Positions 34,716-44,567 are shown, numbered from the stretch's first letter. The stretch: DNA of 64,000 nucleotides from Novosphingobium olei (GCF_012927405.1 NZ_JABBGM010000009.1:1-64000); one strand, 5' to 3'. Notes: generated by a model not told the origin, from the sequence alone. Numbers and translations: made by a program.

Positions 34716-34732
34716 GTTGCGGTAATTGCAAC
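34716..34732. promoter_or_regulatory. Inverted repeat upstream of maeB, operator candidate
   Basis: GTTGC-N7-GCAAC lies about 100 bases before the maeB start and nine bases beyond the end of the neighbouring membrane-protein gene, inside an A+T-enriched stretch (34695-34740). It could be a regulator site for maeB. Its half-sites resemble those of the gdhZ palindrome (TTGC...GCAA), but five-base half-sites recur by chance. Confidence 0.3.
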
Positions 34733-34740
34733 TCGAAAAA

Positions 34741-36378
34741 TCAGAAGTCCTGCGGCTTCCAGTTGGGGATGCTCAGGCGGCGGACCTGAAACAGCAGGCT
34801 GCGCCCTTCCTGCCAGACGAGCTGGAGGCGTGGGTCGGGATTGCTGGGCAGGCCGGTGTCGATCAGCCAGACATAGTCCACACGCTCGATCGGCGCCTTG
34901 CTCAGCGCGTAATCGACCGTGCGCATCCGCCGCCCGGCGCAGCGCGGCGACCAGACGAATTCCGACGGATCTGCGGCGAAATTGCGGCCCGGGCGGAAGC
35001 GCGGGATCACCATGTGCAGGCCCGGCACCGCCCAGTTGTCGTTGACCCAGGCCTGGCGATAGAGGCTCGACAGGCTGGCGAGATGGTCGCGCCGGGTGTT
35101 GCGCCACGATTCCTCGAGGCAGGAATGTTCGACGAAGGCGAGCACGCGGCTGCCCGGTTCGACATGGTGCAGCGCGGCCAGCTGCTTGCGGTAATCGTCG
35201 GCGTAGTCGGCAAAGCTTGCGCCCGTCACCACGAGGCGGACGGCCAGCAGCAGCATGCCGGCGGTGGCCACGATGCGCGCGCGCTTGTCGCCCGCCTGGC
35301 TCCAGTCCTGCAGCCCGAGCGCGAGCATGGCCGCGACCGGGAGCAGGCGCACGTCGACGAAGGCGCTGCCGTTGATGTCGCTGGGGATGGCGATGAACAG
35401 CAGGAACACCAGCAGGCCGGGCATGCCCAGCTGCCACTTCCAGCGCGCGCCGAAGGCCCAGCCGAACGCGATCAGGACGAAGCACAGGAACGTCGTGGCG
35501 CCATCGAGCAGCAGCGACTGGTCGCGCAGCGTGAGCACGAGGTACCAGGCCTTCTGGTCCCAGCGCCAGCGGTTGAGACTGCGCACCGGCTCGGGCGACA
35601 GGTACTTCCACAGCACGATGGTGATGACCGTGGCGAGCAGCGGCCAGCACAGGATCCACAGGCGCAGGGCGATCGCCTTCCAGTCCAGCTCTTTTGCAAG
35701 CTGGCGCGCGTTGGCGGGCTTCCACCAGCCGGCGGGCAGGCGGTCGATCTCTCGCCCGAAGGCATTGGCGGCGACCAGCAGCGCCAGCAGCATGCCGCCG
35801 ATCGCGTGGCACAGCATCGCCACCGGCTGCGCCACGATCAGCAGGATCGCGCGGTTGCGCGGCTGCTTTTCGAGCCACACCGCAGCGGCGAAGGCGCTGA
35901 GGGAAAGGCCGGTGGCCAGGATGTAATTGAGGAAGCCCGTCAGCAGCGGGAAGCTGAACACGAACATCAGCGCCCAGGCCGCGCCATGCCCGCCCTTGGG
36001 GTTGAGCATGCGAATCGTGGCGAGCCCGCCGCCCGCGAACAGGCCGGTTGCCAGCACCGTGCTCCACCAGCCGGCGGCCAGAATGCCGAACTGCGCGCCC
36101 AGCACCTTCATCAGCACACCGCCGCCGATGTTGAGCGTGAACACCCACTTCCAGCTGAAGTACTTTTCCAGCGGGCTGTTGGGGCCGGCAGCCTCGATCG
36201 CGGCGGCGCCCATGTGGCCGGGCACGTCGATCAGCGGCGGCACTTCGACCAGCGCGAAGGGCAGGCAGATCGCGAGCACGAGCAACACGATTCCCGGACC
36301 ACTGAGCCAGGGCAGGGTGCCGGCGCGGTCCCACAGGGCACGTATCACCGACGAGAAGGATTTGTCGCGGACTTGCAT
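34741..36378 (-). CDS. Polytopic membrane protein, GT-C-like
   Basis: I cannot name this 545-aa protein with confidence. It has about eleven membrane helices in the first ~400 residues and a soluble C-terminal domain of ~140 residues outside the membrane. The first periplasmic loop, VPPLIDVPGHMGAAAI, with an acidic residue soon after helix 1, and the following SPLEKYFSWKW segment resemble GT-C-type polyprenyl-sugar transferases of exopolysaccharide loci. The frame reaches GTG 36468, eight bases from divergent mutS; I prefer ATG 36378. If it is a glycosyltransferase, its acceptor is unknown. Confidence 0.7.
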   Translation of the reverse strand: MQVRDKSFSSVIRALWDRAGTLPWLSGPGIVLLVLAICLPFALVEVPPLIDVPGHMGAAAIEAAGPNSPLEKYFSWKWVFTLNIGGGVLMKVLGAQFGILAAGWWSTVLATGLFAGGGLATIRMLNPKGGHGAAWALMFVFSFPLLTGFLNYILATGLSLSAFAAAVWLEKQPRNRAILLIVAQPVAMLCHAIGGMLLALLVAANAFGREIDRLPAGWWKPANARQLAKELDWKAIALRLWILCWPLLATVITIVLWKYLSPEPVRSLNRWRWDQKAWYLVLTLRDQSLLLDGATTFLCFVLIAFGWAFGARWKWQLGMPGLLVFLLFIAIPSDINGSAFVDVRLLPVAAMLALGLQDWSQAGDKRARIVATAGMLLLAVRLVVTGASFADYADDYRKQLAALHHVEPGSRVLAFVEHSCLEESWRNTRRDHLASLSSLYRQAWVNDNWAVPGLHMVIPRFRPGRNFAADPSEFVWSPRCAGRRMRTVDYALSKAPIERVDYVWLIDTGLPSNPDPRLQLVWQEGRSLLFQVRRLSIPNWKPQDF

Positions 36379-36475
36379 CAACGCTTGCGCGGGCCTCTGT
36401 GCGCTGGCCGGAACTTGTCGATATCCGGCGTCGGTGGTTTGAGAAACGGGCGCGTCTGGTCTAGCCACCAGCGTC

Positions 36476-39070
36476 GTGACCCCTCATGCCCCAACTCCGA
36501 TGATGGCGCAATATCTTGCGCTTAAAGAGCAGGCTGCCGACTGCCTGCTGTTCTACCGCATGGGCGACTTCTTCGAGCTGTTCTTCGACGATGCGAAGAC
36601 CGCCGCGCAGGTGCTCGACATCGCGTTGACCAGCCGGGGCGAACATGGCGGCGCGCCGATCCCGATGTGCGGCGTGCCGGTCCATTCGGCCGAGGGCTAC
36701 CTCGCCCGGCTTATCAAGGCCGGCTGCCGCGTCGCCATCGCCGAACAGACCGAAAGCCCCGAGGAAGCCAAGAAGCGCGGCGGATCGAAGGCGCTGGTCG
36801 CGCGTGACATCGTCCGCTTCGTCACCGCCGGCACGCTGACCGAAGAAGCGCTGCTCGAACCGCGCCGCGCCAACGTGCTCGCCGCGATCTGTCCGGTGCG
36901 CGATGGCATCGGCATTGCCGCCTGCGATATCTCGACCGGGCGCATGGAGCTGGAAGAGTGCGCGCCCGAAGCGATGGGTGCCGCGCTGGCCCGCCTTGGC
37001 GCCAGCGAAGTGGTGGCGCCCGAAGACTGGGCGGACGCGCCGTTCGAGATGGTGCCGCGCCCGGCCCGCAGCTTCGATTCCGCGCGCGGTGAAAGCCGGC
37101 TGAAGGACCTGCACGCCGTCGCCACGCTCGATGGCTTCGGACGCTTCAGCCGCGCCATGCTGGCCGCGGCCTGTGGTCTTGTCGACTATCTCGACCATGC
37201 GGGGCGGGGCAAGCTGCCGTTCCTGCTGCCGCCGGTGGTGCGCGAGGCGGGCGGCCACATGGCGATGGACGAGGCGACGCGGGCGAGCCTCGAAATTCTG
37301 TCGAGCACCACCGGCGGGCGGCGCGGCAGTCTGGTCGAGGCGATCGACCGCTGCGTTACCGGGGCGGGCGCGCGCCTGCTGGCCGAGGACCTTTCGGCGC
37401 CGCTGACCGATCCTGCGGCGATTCGCGAACGGCTGGAACTGGTGAGCTGGTTCCATGACGATCCGCTGCTGCGCGGCGACGTGCGCGCGATCCTGCGCGC
37501 GGCGCCCGATGTTGGCCGCGCGCTCGGCCGTGTGGTGGCGGGGCGCGGAAGCCCGCGTGATCTCGGCCAGTTGCGCGATGGCCTGTCCGAAGCGCTGCGC
37601 CTGCGCGACCTGCTGTTCGCCCGCGCCGATCGCCCCGCCCTGGCCGATGGGCTGCTGCCATCGCTGGGCGGCCACGGCGCGCTGGTCGATCTGTTCGCCC
37701 GCGCGCTCGTTCCCGCGCCGCCGACCGAGCGGGGGCAGGGCGGCTTCATCGCCGAAGGATATGACGCCGCACTGGACGAACTGCGCCGCTCGGCGGGCAA
37801 TTCGCGCCGCGCGATCGCCGCGCTGGAGGCGAAGTACCGCGACGAAACCGGCGTCGCGGCCCTCAAGATCCGGCATAACGGCGTGCTCGGCTATTTCATC
37901 GAAGTGCCGGCCAAGCACGCCGACCGGCTGATGCAGCCCGATTCGGGCTTCACCCACCGCCAGACGATGGCGGGGGCGGTGCGCTTCAACGCGCTCGCCC
38001 TGCACGAGGAGGCGAGCCGCATCGCCGAATCGGGCGGCCACGCGCTCGCCGCCGAAGAGGCGCATTTCGAGGATCTGGTGGGCCAAGCCGTCGCCCGGCG
38101 TGAAGCGATTGCGGCGACCGCTGCGGCGCTTGCCCGGCTCGACGTTGCCGCAGGACAGGCGGAACGCGCGGCCGAAGGGGGCTGGAGCCTGCCCCGGGTG
38201 GTCGATGAACCCTGCCTCGATATCGTCGGTGGGCGGCACCCGGTGGTGGAAGCCGCGCTGGCCGCCAAAGGCGAGCGTTTCGTGGCCAACGACTGTGCGT
38301 TGTCCAGCCATGACCGGCTGTGGCTGATCGGCGGGCCCAACATGGGCGGCAAGTCCACCTTCCTGCGCCAGAACGCGCTGATCGTACTGCTGGCGCAGGC
38401 GGGCGGCTTCGTCCCGGCGACGAGCGCGACGGTGGGCCTGGTCGACCGCCTGTTCAGCCGGGTCGGCGCGGCCGACAACCTCGCGCGTGGGCGCTCGACC
38501 TTCATGGTCGAGATGGTCGAGACGGCGGCGATTCTGGCGCAGGCGACCGAGCGCAGCTTCGTGATTCTCGATGAAGTGGGGCGCGGCACGTCGACCTACG
38601 ACGGCCTCGCGCTCGCCTGGGCCGTGGCCGAGGCGGTGCACGAGGTGAACCGCAGCCGCTGCCTGTTCGCCACGCACTACCACGAACTCGCGCGGCTCGC
38701 AGAAACCTGCCCGGCGCTTTCGCTCCACCACGTGCGGGCGCGCGAATGGAAGGGCGATCTCGTCCTGCTGCACGAACTGGCCGAAGGGCCCGCCGACAAG
38801 AGCTACGGCCTTGCCGTGGCGCGGCTGGCCGGGGTGCCCGCGCCCGTGGTCAAGCGGGCGAAGGCGGTGCTCGACAAGCTGGAGAAAGGGCGCGCGGCGA
38901 CCGGCGGGCTGGCCGCAGGGCTGGGCGAGCTGCCCCTGTTCGCCGCCGCGATCGAGGCGGCCGAGGAAAAGGTCGATGCGCTGCGGGAGAAGCTCGACGC
39001 TGTCGATATCGATTCGCTTTCCCCTCGCGCGGCGCTCGATCTGCTGTACGAACTGAAGCGGGACATCTGA
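36476..39070 (+). CDS. mutS: DNA mismatch repair protein MutS
   Basis: An 864-aa mismatch-recognition ATPase. The DNA-reading motif is in the N-terminal domain (LLFYRMGDFFELFFDDAK, with the Phe-x-Glu that stacks on the mispaired base). The lever and clamp domains follow, then the ATPase: Walker A GGPNMGGKST near residues 619-628, Walker B VILDEVGRGTSTYDG near 695-709, and the helix-turn-helix dimer tail. Length is standard. The start is GTG 36476; the next Met is at 36500. It begins next to a divergent membrane gene and is followed three bases later by another membrane gene. mutL is not in the window. Confidence 0.97.
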   Translation: MTPHAPTPMMAQYLALKEQAADCLLFYRMGDFFELFFDDAKTAAQVLDIALTSRGEHGGAPIPMCGVPVHSAEGYLARLIKAGCRVAIAEQTESPEEAKKRGGSKALVARDIVRFVTAGTLTEEALLEPRRANVLAAICPVRDGIGIAACDISTGRMELEECAPEAMGAALARLGASEVVAPEDWADAPFEMVPRPARSFDSARGESRLKDLHAVATLDGFGRFSRAMLAAACGLVDYLDHAGRGKLPFLLPPVVREAGGHMAMDEATRASLEILSSTTGGRRGSLVEAIDRCVTGAGARLLAEDLSAPLTDPAAIRERLELVSWFHDDPLLRGDVRAILRAAPDVGRALGRVVAGRGSPRDLGQLRDGLSEALRLRDLLFARADRPALADGLLPSLGGHGALVDLFARALVPAPPTERGQGGFIAEGYDAALDELRRSAGNSRRAIAALEAKYRDETGVAALKIRHNGVLGYFIEVPAKHADRLMQPDSGFTHRQTMAGAVRFNALALHEEASRIAESGGHALAAEEAHFEDLVGQAVARREAIAATAAALARLDVAAGQAERAAEGGWSLPRVVDEPCLDIVGGRHPVVEAALAAKGERFVANDCALSSHDRLWLIGGPNMGGKSTFLRQNALIVLLAQAGGFVPATSATVGLVDRLFSRVGAADNLARGRSTFMVEMVETAAILAQATERSFVILDEVGRGTSTYDGLALAWAVAEAVHEVNRSRCLFATHYHELARLAETCPALSLHHVRAREWKGDLVLLHELAEGPADKSYGLAVARLAGVPAPVVKRAKAVLDKLEKGRAATGGLAAGLGELPLFAAAIEAAEEKVDALREKLDAVDIDSLSPRAALDLLYELKRDI

Positions 39071-39072
39071 CC

Positions 39073-40065
39073 GTGCGTGCGCTGCGCCTGATCCTGCTGG
39101 CCCTGTTTGCGGCCCTGGCGGTTCCGGCCAGCGCGGCGCCCCCTGCCACGAACGGCGTGCTGGTCGACCAGGAACTCTATCGCGCCGTCACCGAACGGGT
39201 GCGCCACGGCGAGGGCTTCTATCCCGCCACGATCACCGAACAGCGGGCGCGCAGCTACCCGGTGCGTCCGGCGCTGGCGGTGCGGCCGCCGACGCTGGCC
39301 TATGCGCTCGCGCTGCTGCCTTCGACGCCGGCCCGCACCGGGGCGCTCGTGCTGCTGCTGTTCGCGACGCTCGTCGTCCTGCGCCGCACCCTGGCGGATC
39401 GACCGGCGCCCGATGCGCTGGCGACGATCGCGCTGACGCTGACCGGGCTGTTCGGTGCCTTCTTCCCCGGTGCCGCTTATCTCCACGAACAATGGAGCGT
39501 GTTGCTGCTGCTGCTGTCGCTGTGCGCGTCGCGAAAGCCGGTATTGATGGTCGGCCTCGCCTTTCTCGCAGTGCTGGTTCGCGAAACCGCGCTCGCCTGG
39601 CTTGCGGCGATGGTGCTGGTGGCGCTGTGGCGGCGCGACTGGCGGCTGGCCGGCCTTGCCAGCGGCGCGATCGCGGCAGCGGGCGGACTGTGGCTGGTCC
39701 ATGCCCACTTCGCTGCAGCGCAGGTGACCGCCGCCGACGTCGCCTCGCCCGGCTGGGTCCGGTTCCAGGGGCTGACGCTGGTGATCGACGCACTGCGCCG
39801 CAACCTTGCGCTCTATCCGCTGCCCGGCTGGCTGCTGCTCGGCGTGGTGGCCGCCTCGCTGCTCGCCATGCTGCGCTGGGGAGAAGCGCGCGAGCGCATC
39901 GCGGCTGTCGGCAGCGCCGGCTTCATCGCTGCGCTGACCGTCTTCGGGCGCGAGGACAACGGCTACTGGGGCTTCATGATTGCTCCGTTCGTGCTGTGGG
40001 GCGTGCCGCTGATGGTCCGTTCGGTCGCGGCCCGGCTGCTGATGCCGACGCCGGATCGCGCCTGA
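39073..40065 (+). CDS. Polytopic membrane protein, GT-C/DUF2029-like
   Basis: A 330-aa membrane protein beginning at GTG two bases after the mutS stop, so probably co-transcribed with it. A signal-anchor-like N terminus (LILLALFAALAVPASA) is followed by a loop containing DQELYRAVTERVRHGEGFYPA and YPVRPALAVRPPTLAY, a pattern common in GT-C/GT87-like sugar transferases with an acidic residue early in the first periplasmic loop, and then about eight helices. No catalytic proof is possible. Like the protein on the other side of mutS it may act in cell-surface glycan assembly. Confidence 0.72.
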   Translation: MRALRLILLALFAALAVPASAAPPATNGVLVDQELYRAVTERVRHGEGFYPATITEQRARSYPVRPALAVRPPTLAYALALLPSTPARTGALVLLLFATLVVLRRTLADRPAPDALATIALTLTGLFGAFFPGAAYLHEQWSVLLLLLSLCASRKPVLMVGLAFLAVLVRETALAWLAAMVLVALWRRDWRLAGLASGAIAAAGGLWLVHAHFAAAQVTAADVASPGWVRFQGLTLVIDALRRNLALYPLPGWLLLGVVAASLLAMLRWGEARERIAAVGSAGFIAALTVFGREDNGYWGFMIAPFVLWGVPLMVRSVAARLLMPTPDRA

Positions 40066-40139
40066 CGCCCTTTTTGCGCCGCGGTTGACGGCACAGGCGA
40101 TGTGACCGACACTCGCGTGCGATTTCGGGGGGAATCGCC

Positions 40140-40895
40140 ATGCACACCGCTATCCTGCCTCGCCGTGCCCTTCGGGCCGAGCGCGACTACTTTCTGGCTT
40201 TCATCATTCTGGGGGTGATCGGCGTCCTGCTCGGATTTGCGCCGCCAAGCTGGCTGCGTTTCCAAGGCCAAGCCGATTATCCCGCACCGCTCGCGCTGCA
40301 AATCCACGCCGGGCTGTTCCTCGGCTGGGTCGCGCTCATCACCACGCAGGTGCTGTTCGTGCGGCAAGGCCAGATCGGGCTGCATCGGCGGTTGGGCGCG
40401 TTCGGCGCGGCACTCATCCCGGCTATGGCGATCAGCAGCGTCTTTGCCGAAACCTATAGCGAGAAGTTCGCTGCCATCCACGCACCCGGCCAACAGCGGT
40501 TCCTGATCATACCGATCTTCTCGCTGGGCCTGTTCCTCGTCTTCACGATCGCCGGCCTTGTCCTGCGACGCGACGCCGAACTGCACCGCCGTCTGATCTT
40601 TCTCGGCACCGCCCTTCTGTTCGGCGCGGCATAGTCGCGAGTGACCGGTCCCTTGCTCAAGCCGTACATGGCGTATCACGGCATGGGGTTCTTCATCCGC
40701 CGCTTCCTGATGACCGATGTCCTGCTGGTACTGCTGGCGGTCATGGACTGGCGCGTGAAGGGCAGGCTCCAGCCGGTGACCGCCATCGGCATCACGGTGA
40801 TCGTTGCGGCCGAGATCGTCATCACGCCGCTTTACTTCACCGACTGGTGGCTTGGCGTCACCGACACCATCCTCGCCGCATTCCCGGGGCCTTGA
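40140..40895 (+). pseudogene. Multi-pass membrane protein gene interrupted by an in-frame amber codon
   Basis: Two consecutive stretches in the same frame, 40140-40634 and 40635-40895, together encode a plausible ~250-residue protein with about seven hydrophobic segments and the charged loop GQIGLHRRLGAFGA followed later by DAELHRRLIFLG, a repeat typical of small cytochrome-b-like or DUF2306-like membrane proteins. TAG at 40632-40634 splits it after FGAA. Downstream codons (SRVTGPLLKPYMAYHGMGFF) continue the membrane-protein character, so this is not a natural end. A C-to-T change of CAG, a sequencing error or rare readthrough would all explain it. Its end lies six bases from the convergent transporter gene. 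Confidence 0.7.
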
Positions 40896-40901
40896 GGCAG
40901 G

Positions 40902-42173
40902 CTAGACGCTGAGGAATATCCCGGCGAGCGCGGCGCTCATCAGGTTGGACAGCGCGCCCGCGATCAGCGCACGCATGCCGAGGCGGGCGATCACCGGGCG
41001 CTGGTTCGGCGCAAGGCCGCCGGTCACCGCCATCTGGATCGCTATCGAGCTGAAGTTGGCAAAGCCGCACAGCGCGAACGTGACGATGGCGACGGTATGC
41101 GGCGACAGCCCTTGCGCATTGCCGAGATCGATGAAGGCGACGAATTCGTTGAGCACCAGCTTGCTGCCGAACAGGCCGCCCGCCTGCATCGCTTGCGACC
41201 AGTCGGGCGCGCCGAGCAGCAGGAACACCGGCGCGAAGACATAGCCGAGCACCTGCTGGAACGAGAGTTCCGGATGACCGAACCAGCCGCCGATCCAGCC
41301 GAACATGCCGTTGGCAAGCGCGACCAGCGCGACGAAGGCGAGCACCATTGCGCCCACCGCCACGGCCAGCCGCACGCCGGTCTGCGCGCCCTGGCTGGCG
41401 GCCATGATGATGTTGGCGGGGCGCTCTTCCTCGGGCTCGACCGCGCCGGGAAGGGCTTGCGGGGCGAGCGGGTGGGGATCGGGCAGGTCGCCATCGGCGA
41501 TGGCGGCGGGGGCGGGCGGTTCGTCGGGCATGACGATCTTGGCCATCAGCACGCCGCCCGGCGCGGACATGAAGGCCGCCGCGACGAGGTAGTCGATGCG
41601 GATGCCCATTGCGGCATAGGCGGCAAGGATCGTTCCGGCGACGCCGGCCATGCCCACGGTCATCACGCAGAACAGCTGCGAAGGGGCGAGTCCTGCCAGA
41701 TAGGGCCGGATCACCAGCGGCGCTTCGCTTTGCCCGACAAAGATGTTCGAGGCCGCGCACAGCGCTTCGACCTTGCTGATCCCGGTGATCTTCTCCAGCG
41801 CGCCGCCGATCCAGCGGATCACCAGCTGCATCACGCCGATGTAGTAGAGGATCGAGATCAGCGCCGCGAAGAACACGATCGTCGGCAGTGCCGAGATGGC
41901 GAAGCTGTGACCGCCGATTTCGGGCGCGGCGAGCGGGCCGAACAGGAACTGCACCCCGGCGCGGGCGAAGCCGAGCAGGCTTTCGACGCCGTGCGCCGCA
42001 CCCTGCAACGCGGCATTGCCCGGCGGGAAATAGAGCACCAGCGCGGCAAGCCCTGCCTGCAGGGCAAAGGCGGGCGCCACCACCCGCAGCCGGATGGCGC
42101 GGCGGTTGGAGGACAGGACAACGGCGATGAGCAGGATGAGGACCATCCCGGCGAGGCTGAGGATCACGCGCAT
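40902..42173 (-). CDS. Concentrative nucleoside transporter (NupC/CNT family)
   Basis: A 423-aa inner-membrane symporter that takes up nucleosides with H+ or Na+. CNT signatures are clear: GVQFLFGPL near residue 76, ALPTIVFFAALISILYYIGVMQ, and FVGQSEAPLVIRPYL, part of the substrate-binding core, then AFMSAPGGVLMAKI. A variable acidic/proline loop (DEPPAPAAIADGDLPDPHP) lies mid-protein. The two re-entrant loops and eight core helices fit the family; length is usual. Divergent from the queuosine-precursor transporter gene; the 96 bases between should carry both promoters. Confidence 0.94.
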   Translation of the reverse strand: MRVILSLAGMVLILLIAVVLSSNRRAIRLRVVAPAFALQAGLAALVLYFPPGNAALQGAAHGVESLLGFARAGVQFLFGPLAAPEIGGHSFAISALPTIVFFAALISILYYIGVMQLVIRWIGGALEKITGISKVEALCAASNIFVGQSEAPLVIRPYLAGLAPSQLFCVMTVGMAGVAGTILAAYAAMGIRIDYLVAAAFMSAPGGVLMAKIVMPDEPPAPAAIADGDLPDPHPLAPQALPGAVEPEEERPANIIMAASQGAQTGVRLAVAVGAMVLAFVALVALANGMFGWIGGWFGHPELSFQQVLGYVFAPVFLLLGAPDWSQAMQAGGLFGSKLVLNEFVAFIDLGNAQGLSPHTVAIVTFALCGFANFSSIAIQMAVTGGLAPNQRPVIARLGMRALIAGALSNLMSAALAGIFLSV

Positions 42174-42269
42174 CGGCGGAACGGAAGCTCCGAAGCAAAA
42201 AGGGAAACTGGTTTCACCCGGTCCTAAACGGGATTTGGCAGAGGGTCAAAACATGGGTATCGGGCAGCG

Positions 42270-42977
42270 ATGAAGGACAACGTTTCAGGCCTCGCTGCCG
42301 CTTCGCCCGCTGTTGCTTCGGGCGTGCCCCGCTCGCTTTTCGCGTTCGCGCTGCTCTACGGCGGGCTCGTCGTGCTGGCGGGCGTGCTTGGCACCAAGAT
42401 CGCCTCGCTCGGCCACTGGCCGCTGCTGGGAGACCTCGCGGTTGAATCGGGTATCTTCGCGTTCCTGCTGCTGGTGGTGCTGGCGAGCGCGGTTGCCGAA
42501 CTGTTCGGACAGGATACCGCCAACCGGCTAGTGCGCTTCGGCTTCGTGCCGCTGATCCTGTCGATGTGCCTGCTGACGTTCGTCATCCGCGTCGTTCCGC
42601 CGGCGCCGTTCTGGAGCGATCAGGACGCGTTTGCCCGGCTGCTCGGGCAGGGCGCGCGGATGCAGTTCGCGGGCCTCATCTCCTATGGAACGTCGCAGAC
42701 GCTCAACGTCTATGTCTTTTCCCGGCTGGCCGGCGGGCAGGGGAACCTGCTGATGGTGCGCGCCTGGATCGCCAGCATGTTGAGCCAGGTCGTCGACACG
42801 CTGATCTTCATCACCATCTCGTTCTGGGGCGTGGCGGATGCCTCGGGCCAGCCGCTGCCACTGGGGGCGATGATGGAGGGGCAGATCATCGCCAAGCTGG
42901 TGCTTTCCACGGTGATGGTGCCACCGCTGATCTGGCTGTTCGTCCGCCTTGCCCGACGGCTCGACCGCGCATCCTGA
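42270..42977 (+). CDS. yhhQ: Queuosine precursor transporter (YhhQ/VUT family)
   Basis: A 235-aa inner-membrane protein with six helices of the YhhQ/QPTR family, which imports preQ0/preQ1 for queuosine synthesis. Family marks: the NxxGTKI-like [10 protein letters not shown] in helix 1, [16 protein letters not shown] (normally EVYG...R) in the first loop, and [24 protein letters not shown], the conserved Ser-Gln-x-x-Asp segment. A salvage transporter fits with queG at 10617; no queC, queD, queE or queF is present in the window. It starts a plus-strand run leading to argB. Confidence 0.92.
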   Translation: MKDNVSGLAAASPAVASGVPRSLFAFALLYGGLVVLAGVLGTKIASLGHWPLLGDLAVESGIFAFLLLVVLASAVAELFGQDTANRLVRFGFVPLILSMCLLTFVIRVVPPAPFWSDQDAFARLLGQGARMQFAGLISYGTSQTLNVYVFSRLAGGQGNLLMVRAWIASMLSQVVDTLIFITISFWGVADASGQPLPLGAMMEGQIIAKLVLSTVMVPPLIWLFVRLARRLDRAS

Positions 42978-43029
42978 ATCACGATTCCGCTTTGATTTCG
43001 CCGCAGAGGGCGTAAGGGCGCGGGCCATT

Positions 43030-43950
43030 ATGGCCACGAACATCGACCAGACCGACGCCTATCGCCAGTCCATGCTCGACAAGGCGGAAACGCTTATCGA
43101 AGCGCTGCCCTACCTGCAGCGATACGCCGGGCGCACCTTCGTGGTGAAGTACGGCGGCCACGCGATGGGCGATCCCGAGCTTGCCGAGGACTTCGCGCAG
43201 GACATCGTCCTGCTGAAGGCCTGCGGCATCAATCCGGTGGTGGTGCACGGTGGCGGGCCGCAGATCGGCCGGATGCTCAAGGCACTCGGCATCGAATCGC
43301 AGTTCGTCAACGGCCTGCGCGTGACCGACAAGCAGACCGCCGAAGTGGCCGAGATGGTCCTGGCCGGCGCGATCAACAAGGAACTGGTCAGCTGGATCAG
43401 CCGGGCCGGCGGCAAGGCGATCGGCATTTCGGGCAAGGACGGCGGCATGGTGCTGGCGCGCAAGGTCCAGTCCAAGGCGCCCAAGGCGATCGAAGAAGAA
43501 GGCGAGCCACTCGTCGTCGACCTGGGCTTCGTGGGCGAACCGGACCGGATCGACACCACGGTGATCGACACCGTTTGCGCGGCGGGCATGATCCCGGTGA
43601 TCGCGCCGATCGGCGTTGGCCCGGATGGCGAAACCTACAACATCAACGCCGACACGATGGCCGGCGCGATTGCCGCCGCGCTGGGGGCATCGCGCCTGTT
43701 CCTGCTGACCGACGTTCCCGGCGTGCTCGACAAGGACAAGAATCTGCTCACCGACCTCAGCCCGGCCGACATTGCCATGCTGGCCGAAGACGGCACGATC
43801 CAAGGCGGCATGATCCCCAAGCTGGAAACCTGCGTCCACGCGGTGGAAGCAGGCTGCGAAGCCGCCGTGGTGCTCGATGGCCGGGTGCCGCACGCGATGC
43901 TGCTCGAAATCTTCACCTCGCGCGGCGCGGGCACGCTGATCCGCGCGTGA
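43030..43950 (+). CDS. argB: Acetylglutamate kinase
   Basis: A 306-aa amino-acid-kinase-fold enzyme that phosphorylates N-acetyl-L-glutamate, the second step of arginine synthesis. Motifs: [11 protein letters not shown] (phosphate-binding Lys and Gly loop), [48 protein letters not shown] and [14 protein letters not shown]. The N-terminal ~20-residue helix before the core is typical of arginine-inhibitable hexameric kinases. A frame opens earlier at 42949 inside yhhQ, but ATG 43030 matches the family start. Other arg genes are not adjacent. Confidence 0.97.
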   Translation: MATNIDQTDAYRQSMLDKAETLIEALPYLQRYAGRTFVVKYGGHAMGDPELAEDFAQDIVLLKACGINPVVVHGGGPQIGRMLKALGIESQFVNGLRVTDKQTAEVAEMVLAGAINKELVSWISRAGGKAIGISGKDGGMVLARKVQSKAPKAIEEEGEPLVVDLGFVGEPDRIDTTVIDTVCAAGMIPVIAPIGVGPDGETYNINADTMAGAIAAALGASRLFLLTDVPGVLDKDKNLLTDLSPADIAMLAEDGTIQGGMIPKLETCVHAVEAGCEAAVVLDGRVPHAMLLEIFTSRGAGTLIRA

Positions 43951-44003
43951 TCGCGGCGCGGCGGCAGGCGGGAACCAATCCCGGCGCTGCTCGTCGCTGG
44001 CGC

Positions 44004-44567
44004 ATGATCCGCGCAACCCTAGCCGCCGTCCTCGCGTCCGCGCTCGCCATCAACCTGTCGGGCTGCGATCGCCCGGTGCACGAACCGTCGCCGACCGATG
44101 CGCCTGACATCGCGGCGAGCATGGCGGCCCCGCCGACAATGCCGGCAAGCGCCGCCGACGCGGCCGCGCCCGTCCCTTCGGCCACGCCCACCGCCGAGAT
44201 CGCCGCCCCGGGGCAGCCTTCGGCCTCGCGCGATCCGGCCGAAGTGCTTTCGGCCTGGGCCAAGGCCGTCGAGACGCGCGACTGGGCGACGGCGCGCGCC
44301 TACTGGGGCGATTACGGCAAGGGCAGCGGCCTTTCCGACAAGGCCTTCGCGGCCAAGTGGGCCAGCTTGCTCGATCCGCGCGTGACGATCGGCAAGGGCG
44401 AGCAGGAAGGCGCGGCCGGATCGCTCTACTACACCGCGCCCGTGCGGATCATCGACGGACCCCGCACCGTGCGCGGCAATGTCGTGCTGCGCCGGGTCAA
44501 CGATGTCGACGGGGCGAGCGAGGAACAGCTGCGCTGGCACATCGAAAGCACCACGCTGGCGCCCTGA
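44004..44567 (+). CDS. Putative lipoprotein of unknown function
   Basis: A 187-aa protein with an N-terminal lipoprotein signal (ATLAAVLASALAINLSGC, lipobox LSGC), so probably lipid-anchored. A ~55-residue Ala/Pro/Ser-rich spacer follows, then a compact domain (residues ~80-187: DPAEVLSAWAKAVETRDWATARAYWGDYG, YYTAPVRIIDG, VNDVDGASEEQLRWHIEST) with the look of an NTF2/SnoaL-type or DUF4440-like fold, which I infer only from the helix-strand pattern. Similar proteins are common in sphingomonads. It follows argB by 53 bases; whether they share a transcript is unclear. Confidence 0.75.
   Translation: MIRATLAAVLASALAINLSGCDRPVHEPSPTDAPDIAASMAAPPTMPASAADAAAPVPSATPTAEIAAPGQPSASRDPAEVLSAWAKAVETRDWATARAYWGDYGKGSGLSDKAFAAKWASLLDPRVTIGKGEQEGAAGSLYYTAPVRIIDGPRTVRGNVVLRRVNDVDGASEEQLRWHIESTTLAP

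Noticed and set aside
42190-42269. preQ1-type riboswitch before the queuosine-precursor transporter gene
   Set aside because: CCCG/CGGG could form a short stem and an A-rich CAAAAC follows, but the loop and pseudoknot bases do not match the preQ1-I consensus that I know. A covariance-model search would decide.
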